Shown piece by piece: positions 6,639 through 14,304 of a DNA stretch of 15,624 nucleotides. The position numbers and the translations under genes are program-made. The notes under the pieces are model-generated. The model saw only the letters and a program-made list of their open reading frames with translations, was not told the origin of the DNA and did no database searches. The stretch is from CAYXVB01 sp964467785. GTDB taxonomy: Bacteria; Bdellovibrionota; UBA1018. The stretch is taken from NCBI GenBank assembly GCA_964467785.1, contig CAYXVB010000078.1, positions 1-15,624 of the forward strand, given 5' to 3'. How positions within the stretch are numbered: the stretch's first letter is position 1; every line of letters starts with the position of its first letter.

Positions 6639-8297
6639 CTAGTGGCGGAAATGGCGGATCCCGGTAAAGGCCATCGCCACGCCGTGCTCGTCGCAGGCCG
6701 TGACGGATTCGCCGTCCTTGATGCTGCCACCGGGTTGGATGATGGCGCGGATCCCCGCCGCGGCGGCCGCATCGACCGTGTCGCGAAACGGAAAGAACGC
6801 GTCGCTCACCAAAACGCAATCAGCGATGGATGCGCCCTGAGGCTCGAGCACGGCGCGGGCCCGCGGAATCGCGAGCGCCTTGAGCGCCTCGATGCGGTTG
6901 GGCTGCCCCTGTCCGGCGCCGCTGAGCTGCAAGCCACCCGGAACGCCCGGGATCTCCCGGACCAGCGCGACGGCGTTGGACTTGAGCGAGCGACAGACGG
7001 CGATCCCAAAGCGCCCCAGCGCGCGACGCGCGGCCGGAAACTCCTTTCGGGTCACGGAACGAAGCTCGTCATTCAGCGCCAGGTCCGCCGACTGCCGGAG
7101 AATGCCGCCCGGAACGGGGATTGAAGTCTGCGTCGGCATCCCGCCCAATCGGCGCACGCGCGCGGCCTTCAGATTCTTGCGCTTCCGGAGCAAGAGCCCC
7201 AGGGCAGTTCCCTCTCCGACTGCAAGTTTGGGCGCGGCCACCAATTCCACAAAGCGCTCGGCGAGCCAACTTGCCGCGGTTTCGCCCAGCGCATCCGTGA
7301 ACACCACCACGCCACCGAACGCGGAAACCGGATCACCTTCCCAAGCGCGCGAGAGGGCTTCCATCTGCGCGGTTTCGAGAGTTCCGCCAAAACTTTTGGG
7401 AATCGTGGCCACACCGCAGGCGTTGTTGTGCTTGACGATCACGACACTGGTGCAATCCGGCGAGAGCGCTGCCAGATCGCTCGCCAGGCCATAGGCCGCC
7501 GTGAGATCCAGGATATTGTTATAAGATAGCTCGGTCGGCGTGAGCTTTTCCTCCCAGGCAATCGGAGAGTCCGCGGCGAATTCTAGCGCGCCCTGCTGAT
7601 GCGGGTTCTCGCCGTAGCGCAAGGTCATGGTCATGGTGCCAGCCGCGCTCGGCGCGCCTGGCGCGGCATTTACGGCAGTCTGAGTATTTGCGGCAAGGCA
7701 AGCGTCGGCGCGCACCATCGTGTTCACGATCGCGGCGTCGTACTCGTGAATGCGCTTCCAAGCGTCTGCCGCGCAGCGCTCGGCAGTGTCGACGCCCACG
7801 GCGCCCTGAGTCCTCAGCTCCTCGATCACCTGCCCATATTGCGCGGGCGAGGTGAGCACCAGCACGTCCGGCGCGTTTTTGGCGGCGGCGCGCACCAAAG
7901 TGGGGCCGCCAATATCGATCTCCTCGATCAGCTCGGCGCGGGTAGCCCCCGCCTTGGCGGCGGCTTTTTCAAAGGGATAAAAGTTCACCACCACGCAATC
8001 GATCGGCCGGATCGAAAGCTTGCGAAGGTCCGCCTCATCCGAGGCGTCGCCACGCCGATAAAGAATCCCGCTGCAGACCGGAAAGGAGAGCGTCTTCATG
8101 CGGCCCTGAAAGGCCTCGGGACTGCCGGACACCTGCTCGATCGGCACGACCGTCAGGCCGGCGTCCTGGAGCACTTGCGCCGTACGCCCAGTGGCGACCA
8201 ACTCCGCGCCGGCTCGCGCCAGCGCGTGGCCCAGCTCGGTCACCCGCTCCTTGTCCGAAACGGTGATCAACGCCCGACGAATCTTCAATGTCTTCAT
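6639..8297 (-). CDS. purH: PurH, bifunctional AICAR formyltransferase/IMP cyclohydrolase
   Basis: A 552-residue enzyme for the last two steps to IMP: formylation of AICAR with 10-formyl-THF, then ring closure. The N-terminal cyclohydrolase domain (1 to about 200) keeps Lys68, Tyr107, Asp128 and Lys140, the positions matching human ATIC Lys66, Tyr104, Asp125 and Lys137. The formyltransferase domain has RYGENPHQ (227-234), the catalytic Lys289-His290 in KHNNACG, GAGQGQPNR (460-468), SDAFFPFRD (498-506), a Q-P-G-G-S-I-K-D loop and the family-typical end RHFRH. It is slightly longer than the usual 510-530, partly through an Ala-rich linker at about 200-222. The loop after Lys68 reads SFPVCSG instead of the common HPKVHGG. 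The ATG at 8297 has AAGG about 6 nt upstream and follows the purQ stop by 8 bp. It is the last gene of the purine operon. Confidence 0.97.
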   Translation of the reverse strand: MKTLKIRRALITVSDKERVTELGHALARAGAELVATGRTAQVLQDAGLTVVPIEQVSGSPEAFQGRMKTLSFPVCSGILYRRGDASDEADLRKLSIRPIDCVVVNFYPFEKAAAKAGATRAELIEEIDIGGPTLVRAAAKNAPDVLVLTSPAQYGQVIEELRTQGAVGVDTAERCAADAWKRIHEYDAAIVNTMVRADACLAANTQTAVNAAPGAPSAAGTMTMTLRYGENPHQQGALEFAADSPIAWEEKLTPTELSYNNILDLTAAYGLASDLAALSPDCTSVVIVKHNNACGVATIPKSFGGTLETAQMEALSRAWEGDPVSAFGGVVVFTDALGETAASWLAERFVELVAAPKLAVGEGTALGLLLRKRKNLKAARVRRLGGMPTQTSIPVPGGILRQSADLALNDELRSVTRKEFPAARRALGRFGIAVCRSLKSNAVALVREIPGVPGGLQLSGAGQGQPNRIEALKALAIPRARAVLEPQGASIADCVLVSDAFFPFRDTVDAAAAAGIRAIIQPGGSIKDGESVTACDEHGVAMAFTGIRHFRH

Positions 8298-8305
8298 GCT
8301 GTCCC

Positions 8306-9067
8306 TTACTTCGAATTGAGAGCCTCTTTATAGGCGCTCTCAAAAATCTGAATCCCCTGCCCTGGAGCGCTCGCGCGCTGGGGCTGGCTCGTCCACTCCG
8401 GATGCGACGTCCAACGGACAAACGCTTCCGGATGCGGCATCAGGCCGAAAATGCGGCCTGACGGATCCGCGAGGCCGGCTAGGCGCTCGTCACTGCCGTT
8501 GGGATCGCCTTCGTAGTTCAAACAGGTCTGCCCCGTGCGTTCCATCTTGCCCAGGATCTCGCTTCGGCGTGTCGGGCCGATCACGATGCGACCTTCGCCA
8601 TGCCGAATCGGAAGCTCCATCGCGCCAAGGCCCTTCAGCCAAACACAATGGGAACCGCGCGGCGTGACGCGCACCCAGGTATTCAGGAACTTGCCGGAGG
8701 CGTTATGGGTAATGGAGATGTCCTTGCCAAAGACCCGCATTCGGATCAGCGCCTGGAACCCGTTACAAACGCCGAGCACCAGGCCTCCGCGGGCGGCGAA
8801 GGCCGGCAGATCCCAGCGAAGCTTGTACTTGAGCTTGAGCGCCAGCACCTTGCCTGAGGTCAGGTCATCCCCGAAGGAGAATCCCCCGGGCAGCGCGAGC
8901 ACCGAGTAGCGGCTCGAAAGCTGGTCCTGCGTATAGCGCTCGGAGATCAAGTCGTTGAGATGGCGGATTTCCGCGCCAAAACCGACTTGCCGGAACGCAT
9001 GCGCCGTCTCCTGTTCGCAGTTGATGCCGTCGCCGGTCAGTACCAAGGCATTCCGCTTCGCGCTCAT
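8306..9067 (-). CDS. purQ: PurQ, glutamine amidotransferase subunit of FGAM synthase
   Basis: A 253-residue class I glutamine amidotransferase that supplies ammonia to PurL for FGAR to FGAM. It shows the oxyanion segment PGGFSFGDDL (60-69), the nucleophile Cys101 in GVCNGFQ, and His212/Glu214 in MPHPEAF, completing the triad. NYEGDPNGS (184-192) is also typical of the family. The length fits stand-alone PurQ, which is about 225-260. The start is set at the ATG 9067, whose TGA overlap with purL (ATGA) and strong GGGAGG site 9 nt upstream favour it over an ATG eight codons earlier. The C-terminal stretch 218-238 (WTSHPEW...) is rich in Trp, Ser and Gln. Together with PurL it makes the pair corresponding to the single E. 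coli PurL chain. Confidence 0.96.
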   Translation of the reverse strand: MSAKRNALVLTGDGINCEQETAHAFRQVGFGAEIRHLNDLISERYTQDQLSSRYSVLALPGGFSFGDDLTSGKVLALKLKYKLRWDLPAFAARGGLVLGVCNGFQALIRMRVFGKDISITHNASGKFLNTWVRVTPRGSHCVWLKGLGAMELPIRHGEGRIVIGPTRRSEILGKMERTGQTCLNYEGDPNGSDERLAGLADPSGRIFGLMPHPEAFVRWTSHPEWTSQPQRASAPGQGIQIFESAYKEALNSK

Positions 9068-12000
9068 TCCCAATATCCTCCCTTTTGCCAAGCCACCTTG
9101 AGCTCACGCGTGGCCACGCTCCAGCGCGCCTGCCGCGCCTCGTGCGACCACTGGACCTCAAGGCGGTCCGTAGTCGTCACCTGCCCGAGCTTCGTGAACG
9201 GCACCCCATTGGCGATCCACTCCGCCTCGACCTGGGTCGAGTCCTCCTCGCCTACCGATGCGACGAAGGAATGGAACCCTTCCCCGAAGCAACGCTCAAA
9301 CGGATCGGCGCTCTGGACCTGGATCACCGCGCCCAAGCCTCGGGCGATCAGACCCTCGGCGATCGCCACGAGCAGGCCTCCGTCCGAGATGTCGTGCAGC
9401 GAGCGCATCCGGTGCTGCTCCTTGCCCACCGCGCCGCCCAGCCAGGAGTAGAGTTTGCGTGCGACTTCCCAATCGGGCAGGCCCATCCGGAGCGGACCAC
9501 CGGGCGTCTTGAGCGCCTGGAACTCCGATCCCATCAACCCCAGCTTGCCGGGGCCGAGCAGATAGATCTGATCGCCCGGGCGCTTGAAGTCCGCCGTGCG
9601 CGCGTGCTTGATGTCGGCCACGCGCCCGACCGCTGTCATCAACAAGGTCGGCGGGACCGAGATCTCCACGGGCTGCCCGCCCCGCTTGCCGCGGTAGTCG
9701 TTCTTCATCGAGTCCTTGCCCGAGACGAGTGGAGCGCCCAACGCCACCGCCGCGTCGTGCAACCCGAAGCAGGCGCGCACCAACGCCGCCATCTTTTGCG
9801 CGGCGTTCGAGCCGTTGACCGGATCCGGCCAGCAGAAGTTGTCCACGAGCGCGACCACCGATTCGGACTTGCCAAACTCGGCCCCCACGCTCAGGAGATT
9901 GCGGATCGCCTCGTCCACCGCGGACTGCGCCATGAGGTATGGATCAAAATCCGAGACCTTGGGGTTGATGCCGCAACCGATGGCCATGCCTGATTCCGAG
10001 GAGGCCTTGGGTTTGATGACCGCGCCGTCATTGGGACCGCTGGCTTGCTGGGGCGACCCAGCGCCCACCGTGTGGAGTGGCTTGATGACCGAGGCGCCTT
10101 GCACCTCGTGATCGTATTGCCGGATCATCCATTCCTTGGAGGCGATGTTGGGCCGCGAGAGCAAGCGGAGCAGCGGTTCCACTCCCCGGGTCGCGAACAG
10201 ATCGCGGGCCTGCGACGCCGCCGGTGAGTCCGAATCTGGCGCACCCGCTCCCGTCTGCGAAGTCGCCTCGATCAGAGCGGGAGGATCCGTCCAGACGGCC
10301 TGCAGCTGGAGACGCGGGGTTCCCTCATGGAGGAACTCGAGATCCAGGGAGCCCACGGGTTCGCCCTGATAGACAATGTCAAAGCGGCCCGAATCGTTGA
10401 ACTCGCCCACCTCGCTGACTTCGACGCCGCGCTTGTCGGCGAGCGCGAGAAAGGCGGCGAGCTTTTCACCGGGAACCGCCACCGTCATGCGCTCCTGCGA
10501 TTCGCTCACCACGAGCTCGTAGGGCTTGAGGCCGGGATATTTGGTGCGCGCCTGCGTGACATCCAGCTTGGCGCCGCCAGTGAGCTGGGCGAGTTCACCC
10601 ACGGACGAAGAGAGACCTCCCGCCCCATTGTCGGTGATCGCGCGATAGAGCCCCTGATCCCGCGCCTCTAGGAGGAAATCCGCGGCGCGCTTTTGGGTGA
10701 TCGGATCCCCTAGCTGGACCGCGGAAGCCGGCGAGCTCTCATCCATCGCGAGCGACGAGAAAGTCGCGCCATGAATGCCGTCCTTACCGATGCGTCCCCC
10801 CACCATGCAGATGCGGTCGCCGACGCGGATCTCCTTGGTCTCGCAAGCAACGCCCGCGACCTGCCGGGGCATGAAGCCGCCGGTGCCGCAGTAAACCAAC
10901 GGCTTGCCCAAATAGCGATCGTCGAAAACCAGCGCGCCATTGACCGTAGGAATCCCGCTCTTGTTGCCACCGTGCTCGACGCCTCGCCGGATCCCGTCGA
11001 GGATGCGGCGGGGATGCAGGATCTTATCCGGCAACGTCTCGGCGTAATCCAGCGGCGCCACGCAGAACACGTCGGTATTGAACACAGGCTTGGCGCCCAT
11101 GCCGCAACCGAGGATGTCGCGATTGACGCCCACGATACCCGTGAGCGCGCCGCCGTAAGGATCGAGCGCTGAGGGGCTGTTATGTGTCTCGACCTTGATG
11201 CAAAACGCGTCGTCGGCGTCGAACGCCACGATTCCCGCGTTGTCCGAGAATACGGAGAGCAGCCAGGGCTGCTTGACCTTCTCGGTCGCGCCCGCGATCG
11301 TCGTTTTGAACAGGCTCTTGACCTGCGCGGGGATCTCCGGCCGGACCGGCGAACGCTCCGAACGGTCCTCGTAACTCACGTCGGCGGCGAAGATCTTGTG
11401 CTTGCAGTGCTCCGACCAGGTCTGGGCGAGCACCTCGATCTCGACGTCCGTCGGGTCCTCCGGCAGCGCCAGCGCCTTGCGCCGCTCGCGCACCGCCGGC
11501 GACGCAAAGTGTTCGCGGATCGCGCTCATTTCCTCAAGGGTCAGGGCCAGCAGCTTCTTCTGGCTCAACGAGACCAGCTCGGCATCGGAGAGGCCGTCGA
11601 GCCGGATCGTCTCGAACTTCGACGCGCCCGGACGCGCCAACATCCCCGCGGCGCCGACATGGACGCGCGGGATGTCGCCCTTGATGCGCTCCTGATGGAA
11701 GCGATCGTTGTGGGTGATCTCCTCTTCGTTGAAAAGCGTCCAGCTTTCCACGAGCTCGTTGCAGAACACGTCGCGCGCGAGCGCCGAAAGGAACTCCTCG
11801 TTGAGCTGCGGGCCTTCGAGCAGGAGCAGCTGACCACTGGCCACGCGCCCCAGAATATCGCCTTTCTGGCCCTGGAGCGGCATTCCTAGGACGATTTCAA
11901 ACGCCTCGAGCGTGGTCTTGGCGACATTGTCGGTGACCCCGGGGCGGAAACGCTTTTCGAGCGCCCAGAACTTGCCGGGCCGATTGGGCGCCGCGGTCAT

Positions 12001-12273
12001 GAGGTCCTGCAGCCCACCGAACTTGCCGGCCGCCTTGGGGATGAGGTTGCCCGTGAACAGCCACTGAAGAACCGGGTCCCAGAACACCTCATTGATCGCG
12101 TGGATCATATCCTCGCGGAGCGCGGGAATGTCGAGCGAGTAAACATCGAGGAGACGGGCCCAGCGGATCTTCCGCCGGATTTCCGGAAACGCGAGCTCGA
12201 CGCGTCGAAGCAGCCCTGAGGCCGCGGGGTCACTGAACTCGGGGCGCATGGCCACTTCAATTCGGGCGTACAC
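9064..12273 (-). CDS. purL: PurL, FGAM synthase with fused N-terminal PurS-like domain
   Basis: A 1069-residue ATP-dependent synthase converting FGAR to FGAM with ammonia from PurQ. Residues 1 to about 75 resemble PurS (RIEVAMRPEFSDP near the start, then LLDVYSLD). A linker region follows, then two AIR-synthase-type halves. Key motifs are TWSEHCKHK with catalytic His289, VETHNSPSALDPYGGA (361-376), HGGNKSGIPT (434-443), ITDNGAGGL (546-554) and, in the second half, LVSGKDSMKN (849-858) and HDISDGGL (960-967). It is longer than B. subtilis PurL (about 740, with separate PurS and PurQ) and shorter than E. coli PurL (about 1295, GATase included). PurL plus PurQ (1069 + 253) is close to the latter. 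The start is taken as GTG 12273, with AAGGAG 8 nt upstream, just before the PurS-like domain. Frames open further upstream (to 12420) only cover purN in another frame. It overlaps purN by 17 bp and purQ by 4. Confidence 0.95.
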   Translation of the reverse strand: MYARIEVAMRPEFSDPAASGLLRRVELAFPEIRRKIRWARLLDVYSLDIPALREDMIHAINEVFWDPVLQWLFTGNLIPKAAGKFGGLQDLMTAAPNRPGKFWALEKRFRPGVTDNVAKTTLEAFEIVLGMPLQGQKGDILGRVASGQLLLLEGPQLNEEFLSALARDVFCNELVESWTLFNEEEITHNDRFHQERIKGDIPRVHVGAAGMLARPGASKFETIRLDGLSDAELVSLSQKKLLALTLEEMSAIREHFASPAVRERRKALALPEDPTDVEIEVLAQTWSEHCKHKIFAADVSYEDRSERSPVRPEIPAQVKSLFKTTIAGATEKVKQPWLLSVFSDNAGIVAFDADDAFCIKVETHNSPSALDPYGGALTGIVGVNRDILGCGMGAKPVFNTDVFCVAPLDYAETLPDKILHPRRILDGIRRGVEHGGNKSGIPTVNGALVFDDRYLGKPLVYCGTGGFMPRQVAGVACETKEIRVGDRICMVGGRIGKDGIHGATFSSLAMDESSPASAVQLGDPITQKRAADFLLEARDQGLYRAITDNGAGGLSSSVGELAQLTGGAKLDVTQARTKYPGLKPYELVVSESQERMTVAVPGEKLAAFLALADKRGVEVSEVGEFNDSGRFDIVYQGEPVGSLDLEFLHEGTPRLQLQAVWTDPPALIEATSQTGAGAPDSDSPAASQARDLFATRGVEPLLRLLSRPNIASKEWMIRQYDHEVQGASVIKPLHTVGAGSPQQASGPNDGAVIKPKASSESGMAIGCGINPKVSDFDPYLMAQSAVDEAIRNLLSVGAEFGKSESVVALVDNFCWPDPVNGSNAAQKMAALVRACFGLHDAAVALGAPLVSGKDSMKNDYRGKRGGQPVEISVPPTLLMTAVGRVADIKHARTADFKRPGDQIYLLGPGKLGLMGSEFQALKTPGGPLRMGLPDWEVARKLYSWLGGAVGKEQHRMRSLHDISDGGLLVAIAEGLIARGLGAVIQVQSADPFERCFGEGFHSFVASVGEEDSTQVEAEWIANGVPFTKLGQVTTTDRLEVQWSHEARQARWSVATRELKVAWQKGGYWE
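9077..9082 (-). promoter_or_regulatory. Ribosome binding site deciding the purQ start
   Basis: GGGAGG on the minus strand, inside the end of purL, is spaced 9 nt from the ATG at 9067. It lies downstream of the alternative ATG at 9091, so it can serve only the later start. Confidence 0.8.
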
Positions 12274-12931
12274 AGCAGAGTCTCCTTCGATTTGTGTCTC
12301 GGCACTGCAAGTCAAACTTCTCTTCGAGAATCCAACGCAAAGTTTCCGGATACAGGCGATGTTCCAGGGCCAGCCCCAGCCGTTCCACCTCGTCCGCGTC
12401 GCGGCAGCCGTCGATCGCAAACGCCTCCTGCGCGCAGATCGGGCCGCTGTCCATCTCCGGCTCCACGAAATGCACCGTCGCGCCGGTTACCTTGCAACCG
12501 TGGCGGAAAGCCTGCTCGTAAGAATGCAGGCCCGGAAAAGCCGGCAAAAGCGAAGGATGAATGTTGACGATGCGGGCATAGCCGCGGGGATCGCGGTAAG
12601 CCTCGATCACATCGTCGTGGAGGATCCGCATATATCCGGCCAGCACCAGAAAGCGCACGTCGAGCGGCTCCAAAACACGAAGCAAAGCGTCCCGCCAGTG
12701 GAGCTTTCGTTCGCCCAAAGGCTGCGCGGGCCCCGGCTGATGCAAAAGGATCGCGGGTATTCCCCGCGCGCGGGCCTTTTCCAAGACAGGCGCTCCCGGC
12801 TTGTCGCAGATCAGCGCCTTGACCTCGGCCGCGAACCGACCTTGGTCGAGCGCGGTCATCAGAGCTTCAAAATTGCTGCCGCGTCCGGAGGCCAGGATCG
12901 CGATCGGAGTTCTGCGCGCGGTTTTCGTCAC
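12257..12931 (-). CDS. purN: PurN, GAR formyltransferase (10-formyl-THF dependent)
   Basis: A 224-residue enzyme that formylates glycinamide ribonucleotide. The phosphate-binding ASGRGSN (14-20) and the segment LAGYMRIL (97-104) are present. The catalytic residues Asn123 and His125 sit in NIHPSLLPAFPG, and Asp161 in EPEMDSGP. These align with E. coli Asn106, His108 and Asp144. The length is close to the usual 190-220. The start is GTG at 12931, in a GTGA overlap with the purD stop and with GGGAG about 7 nt upstream. The final residues (after about 208) are basic and Cys-rich; their codons also hold the purL ribosome site and start, so this tail may be shaped by the overlap. Confidence 0.96.
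   Translation of the reverse strand: MTKTARRTPIAILASGRGSNFEALMTALDQGRFAAEVKALICDKPGAPVLEKARARGIPAILLHQPGPAQPLGERKLHWRDALLRVLEPLDVRFLVLAGYMRILHDDVIEAYRDPRGYARIVNIHPSLLPAFPGLHSYEQAFRHGCKVTGATVHFVEPEMDSGPICAQEAFAIDGCRDADEVERLGLALEHRLYPETLRWILEEKFDLQCRDTNRRRLCCVRPN
12282..12287 (-). promoter_or_regulatory. Ribosome binding site deciding the purL GTG start
   Basis: AAGGAG on the minus strand, inside the last codons of purN, is spaced 8 nt from GTG 12273. No comparable site precedes the ATG at 12249, which would cut into the PurS-like strand. Confidence 0.8.
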
Positions 12932-14304
12932 GACGGGCTCCCGATACCTTTGGCGATATCCCGCCGCACCTGCATGCCGGCAAAACGGACGCTCTCGAGA
13001 GTGCGGTAGGCCTCATCGCGCGCTTGGAAGAGTTTCGGAGCCATGCCCACGCTGGCGAGCACGCGGCCGCCGGACACGGCGAGTTCCCCCGACGGGCCTT
13101 TCTTGACGCCGGCAAAAAAGACCGCCGGGACGGCGTCCCCTGTTTCAGAAGACCGGTCTGACGGCAGGGCCGAAATCTCCAGCGGCGCTCCCTTTTCAGG
13201 CGCGTCGGGGTAGCCCTTCGCGGCCGCCACCACGCAGACCGCGGCCTCCGTCCGGAACCCCACCTTTCGCGGAAGGTTCGAGATATCCCCGTGCGCGACC
13301 GCCGCGCACCAGTCCACTAAATCGTCGCTCATGCGCGGCAAGAGCACCTGAGTCTCCGGATCGCCGAAGCGCGCGTTGAACTCCAAAACCCAAAAACGAT
13401 CACGCGCGAAATCCGCCATGATTCCCGCGTAAAGCAGGCCCTGGAAGCGAACGCCGCGCATTTTCATTTCCGCGAGCACGGGCGCGAAAACCTCCCGATG
13501 CATCCGCTCACTCCAAGAAGCCGGCACTCCCGGCACGGGGCTGAACGCGCCCATCCCGCCGGTATTGGGACCGCGATCTCCGTCGCGCAGCCGCTTGTGA
13601 TCGCGCGCGGGCTCGAGGAGCGCCGCGCGCTCGCCATCACAAAACGCCATCCAAGACAGCTCTTCGCCGGTCAACAATTCCTCGATCACGAAGGCGCCCT
13701 CAGGCATGGCGTCGACCGCCTGGAGCGCCTGCTCCAGCGCGGCTTTCTGACCCTGGCCTTCGCTCGGACAAACCTGAACTCCCTTGCCGAAGGCCAGGCC
13801 ATCGAACTTGACGACGTAACCGGCGCTCCAACAAAGTTCCGGCTCCCGAAGCACTTGCCGCGCCTCCGCGCAGGAACGGGCCGTAAATGCGCGCGCCGTC
13901 GGCACGCCCGCCGCCAGCATGATCTCTTTGGCAAACGCCTTGCTTGCCTCGATCCGCGCCGCCCCGGCCCTGGGTCCGAAGCACGCGATCCCGTGCGCCT
14001 CGAACACGTCCACGATCCCGTCGGCGAGCGGATTGTCTGGGCCCACGACACAAAGAGTGATCCCCTCCTGGCGCGCGCGCGCGGCGAGGCGCTCAAACTC
14101 CCGCTGCCCTTGACCGAGATCCGCGCTCCAGCGTTCCCAGTCCGAGGGCATGCCGTCATTACCGGGAGCTACGCAAAGACGCGCGCAGCGAGGCGAAAGC
14201 GCGAGCTTCCAACCCATCGCGTGCTCGCGTCCGCCGGACCCGATCAATAGGATCCGCTGCAGAATCTGATGTCCCGAAACGGACAAAGCGCCCTTGCTTC
14301 TCAT
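12928..14304 (-). CDS. purD: PurD, GAR synthetase (phosphoribosylamine-glycine ligase)
   Basis: A 458-residue ATP-grasp ligase joining glycine to phosphoribosylamine. It shows GSGGREHAM (22-30), the ATP-grasp segment VVKFDGLAFGKGV (164-176), DHKRLRDGDRGPNTGGMGA (235-253) and the Mg/ATP-binding EFNARFGDPETQ (308-319). The usual family text is KADGLAAGKGV; here two Ala are replaced by Phe. The QDHKR motif reads RDHKR. The length is somewhat above the usual 420-430, with about 15 extra residues before the first strand. The start is ATG 14304, in an ATGA overlap with the purC stop. No good ribosome site precedes it, so initiation probably depends on coupling to purC. A second ATG option further upstream lies within purC and adds a basic leader. 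Confidence 0.95.
   Translation of the reverse strand: MRSKGALSVSGHQILQRILLIGSGGREHAMGWKLALSPRCARLCVAPGNDGMPSDWERWSADLGQGQREFERLAARARQEGITLCVVGPDNPLADGIVDVFEAHGIACFGPRAGAARIEASKAFAKEIMLAAGVPTARAFTARSCAEARQVLREPELCWSAGYVVKFDGLAFGKGVQVCPSEGQGQKAALEQALQAVDAMPEGAFVIEELLTGEELSWMAFCDGERAALLEPARDHKRLRDGDRGPNTGGMGAFSPVPGVPASWSERMHREVFAPVLAEMKMRGVRFQGLLYAGIMADFARDRFWVLEFNARFGDPETQVLLPRMSDDLVDWCAAVAHGDISNLPRKVGFRTEAAVCVVAAAKGYPDAPEKGAPLEISALPSDRSSETGDAVPAVFFAGVKKGPSGELAVSGGRVLASVGMAPKLFQARDEAYRTLESVRFAGMQVRRDIAKGIGSPS

Noticed and set aside
12274..12420. A 49-codon upstream extension of purL
   Set aside because: It lies almost wholly within purN in another frame, starts with TTG and is basic and Trp-rich. 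The GTG at 12273 has an ideal ribosome site and begins the PurS-like domain.
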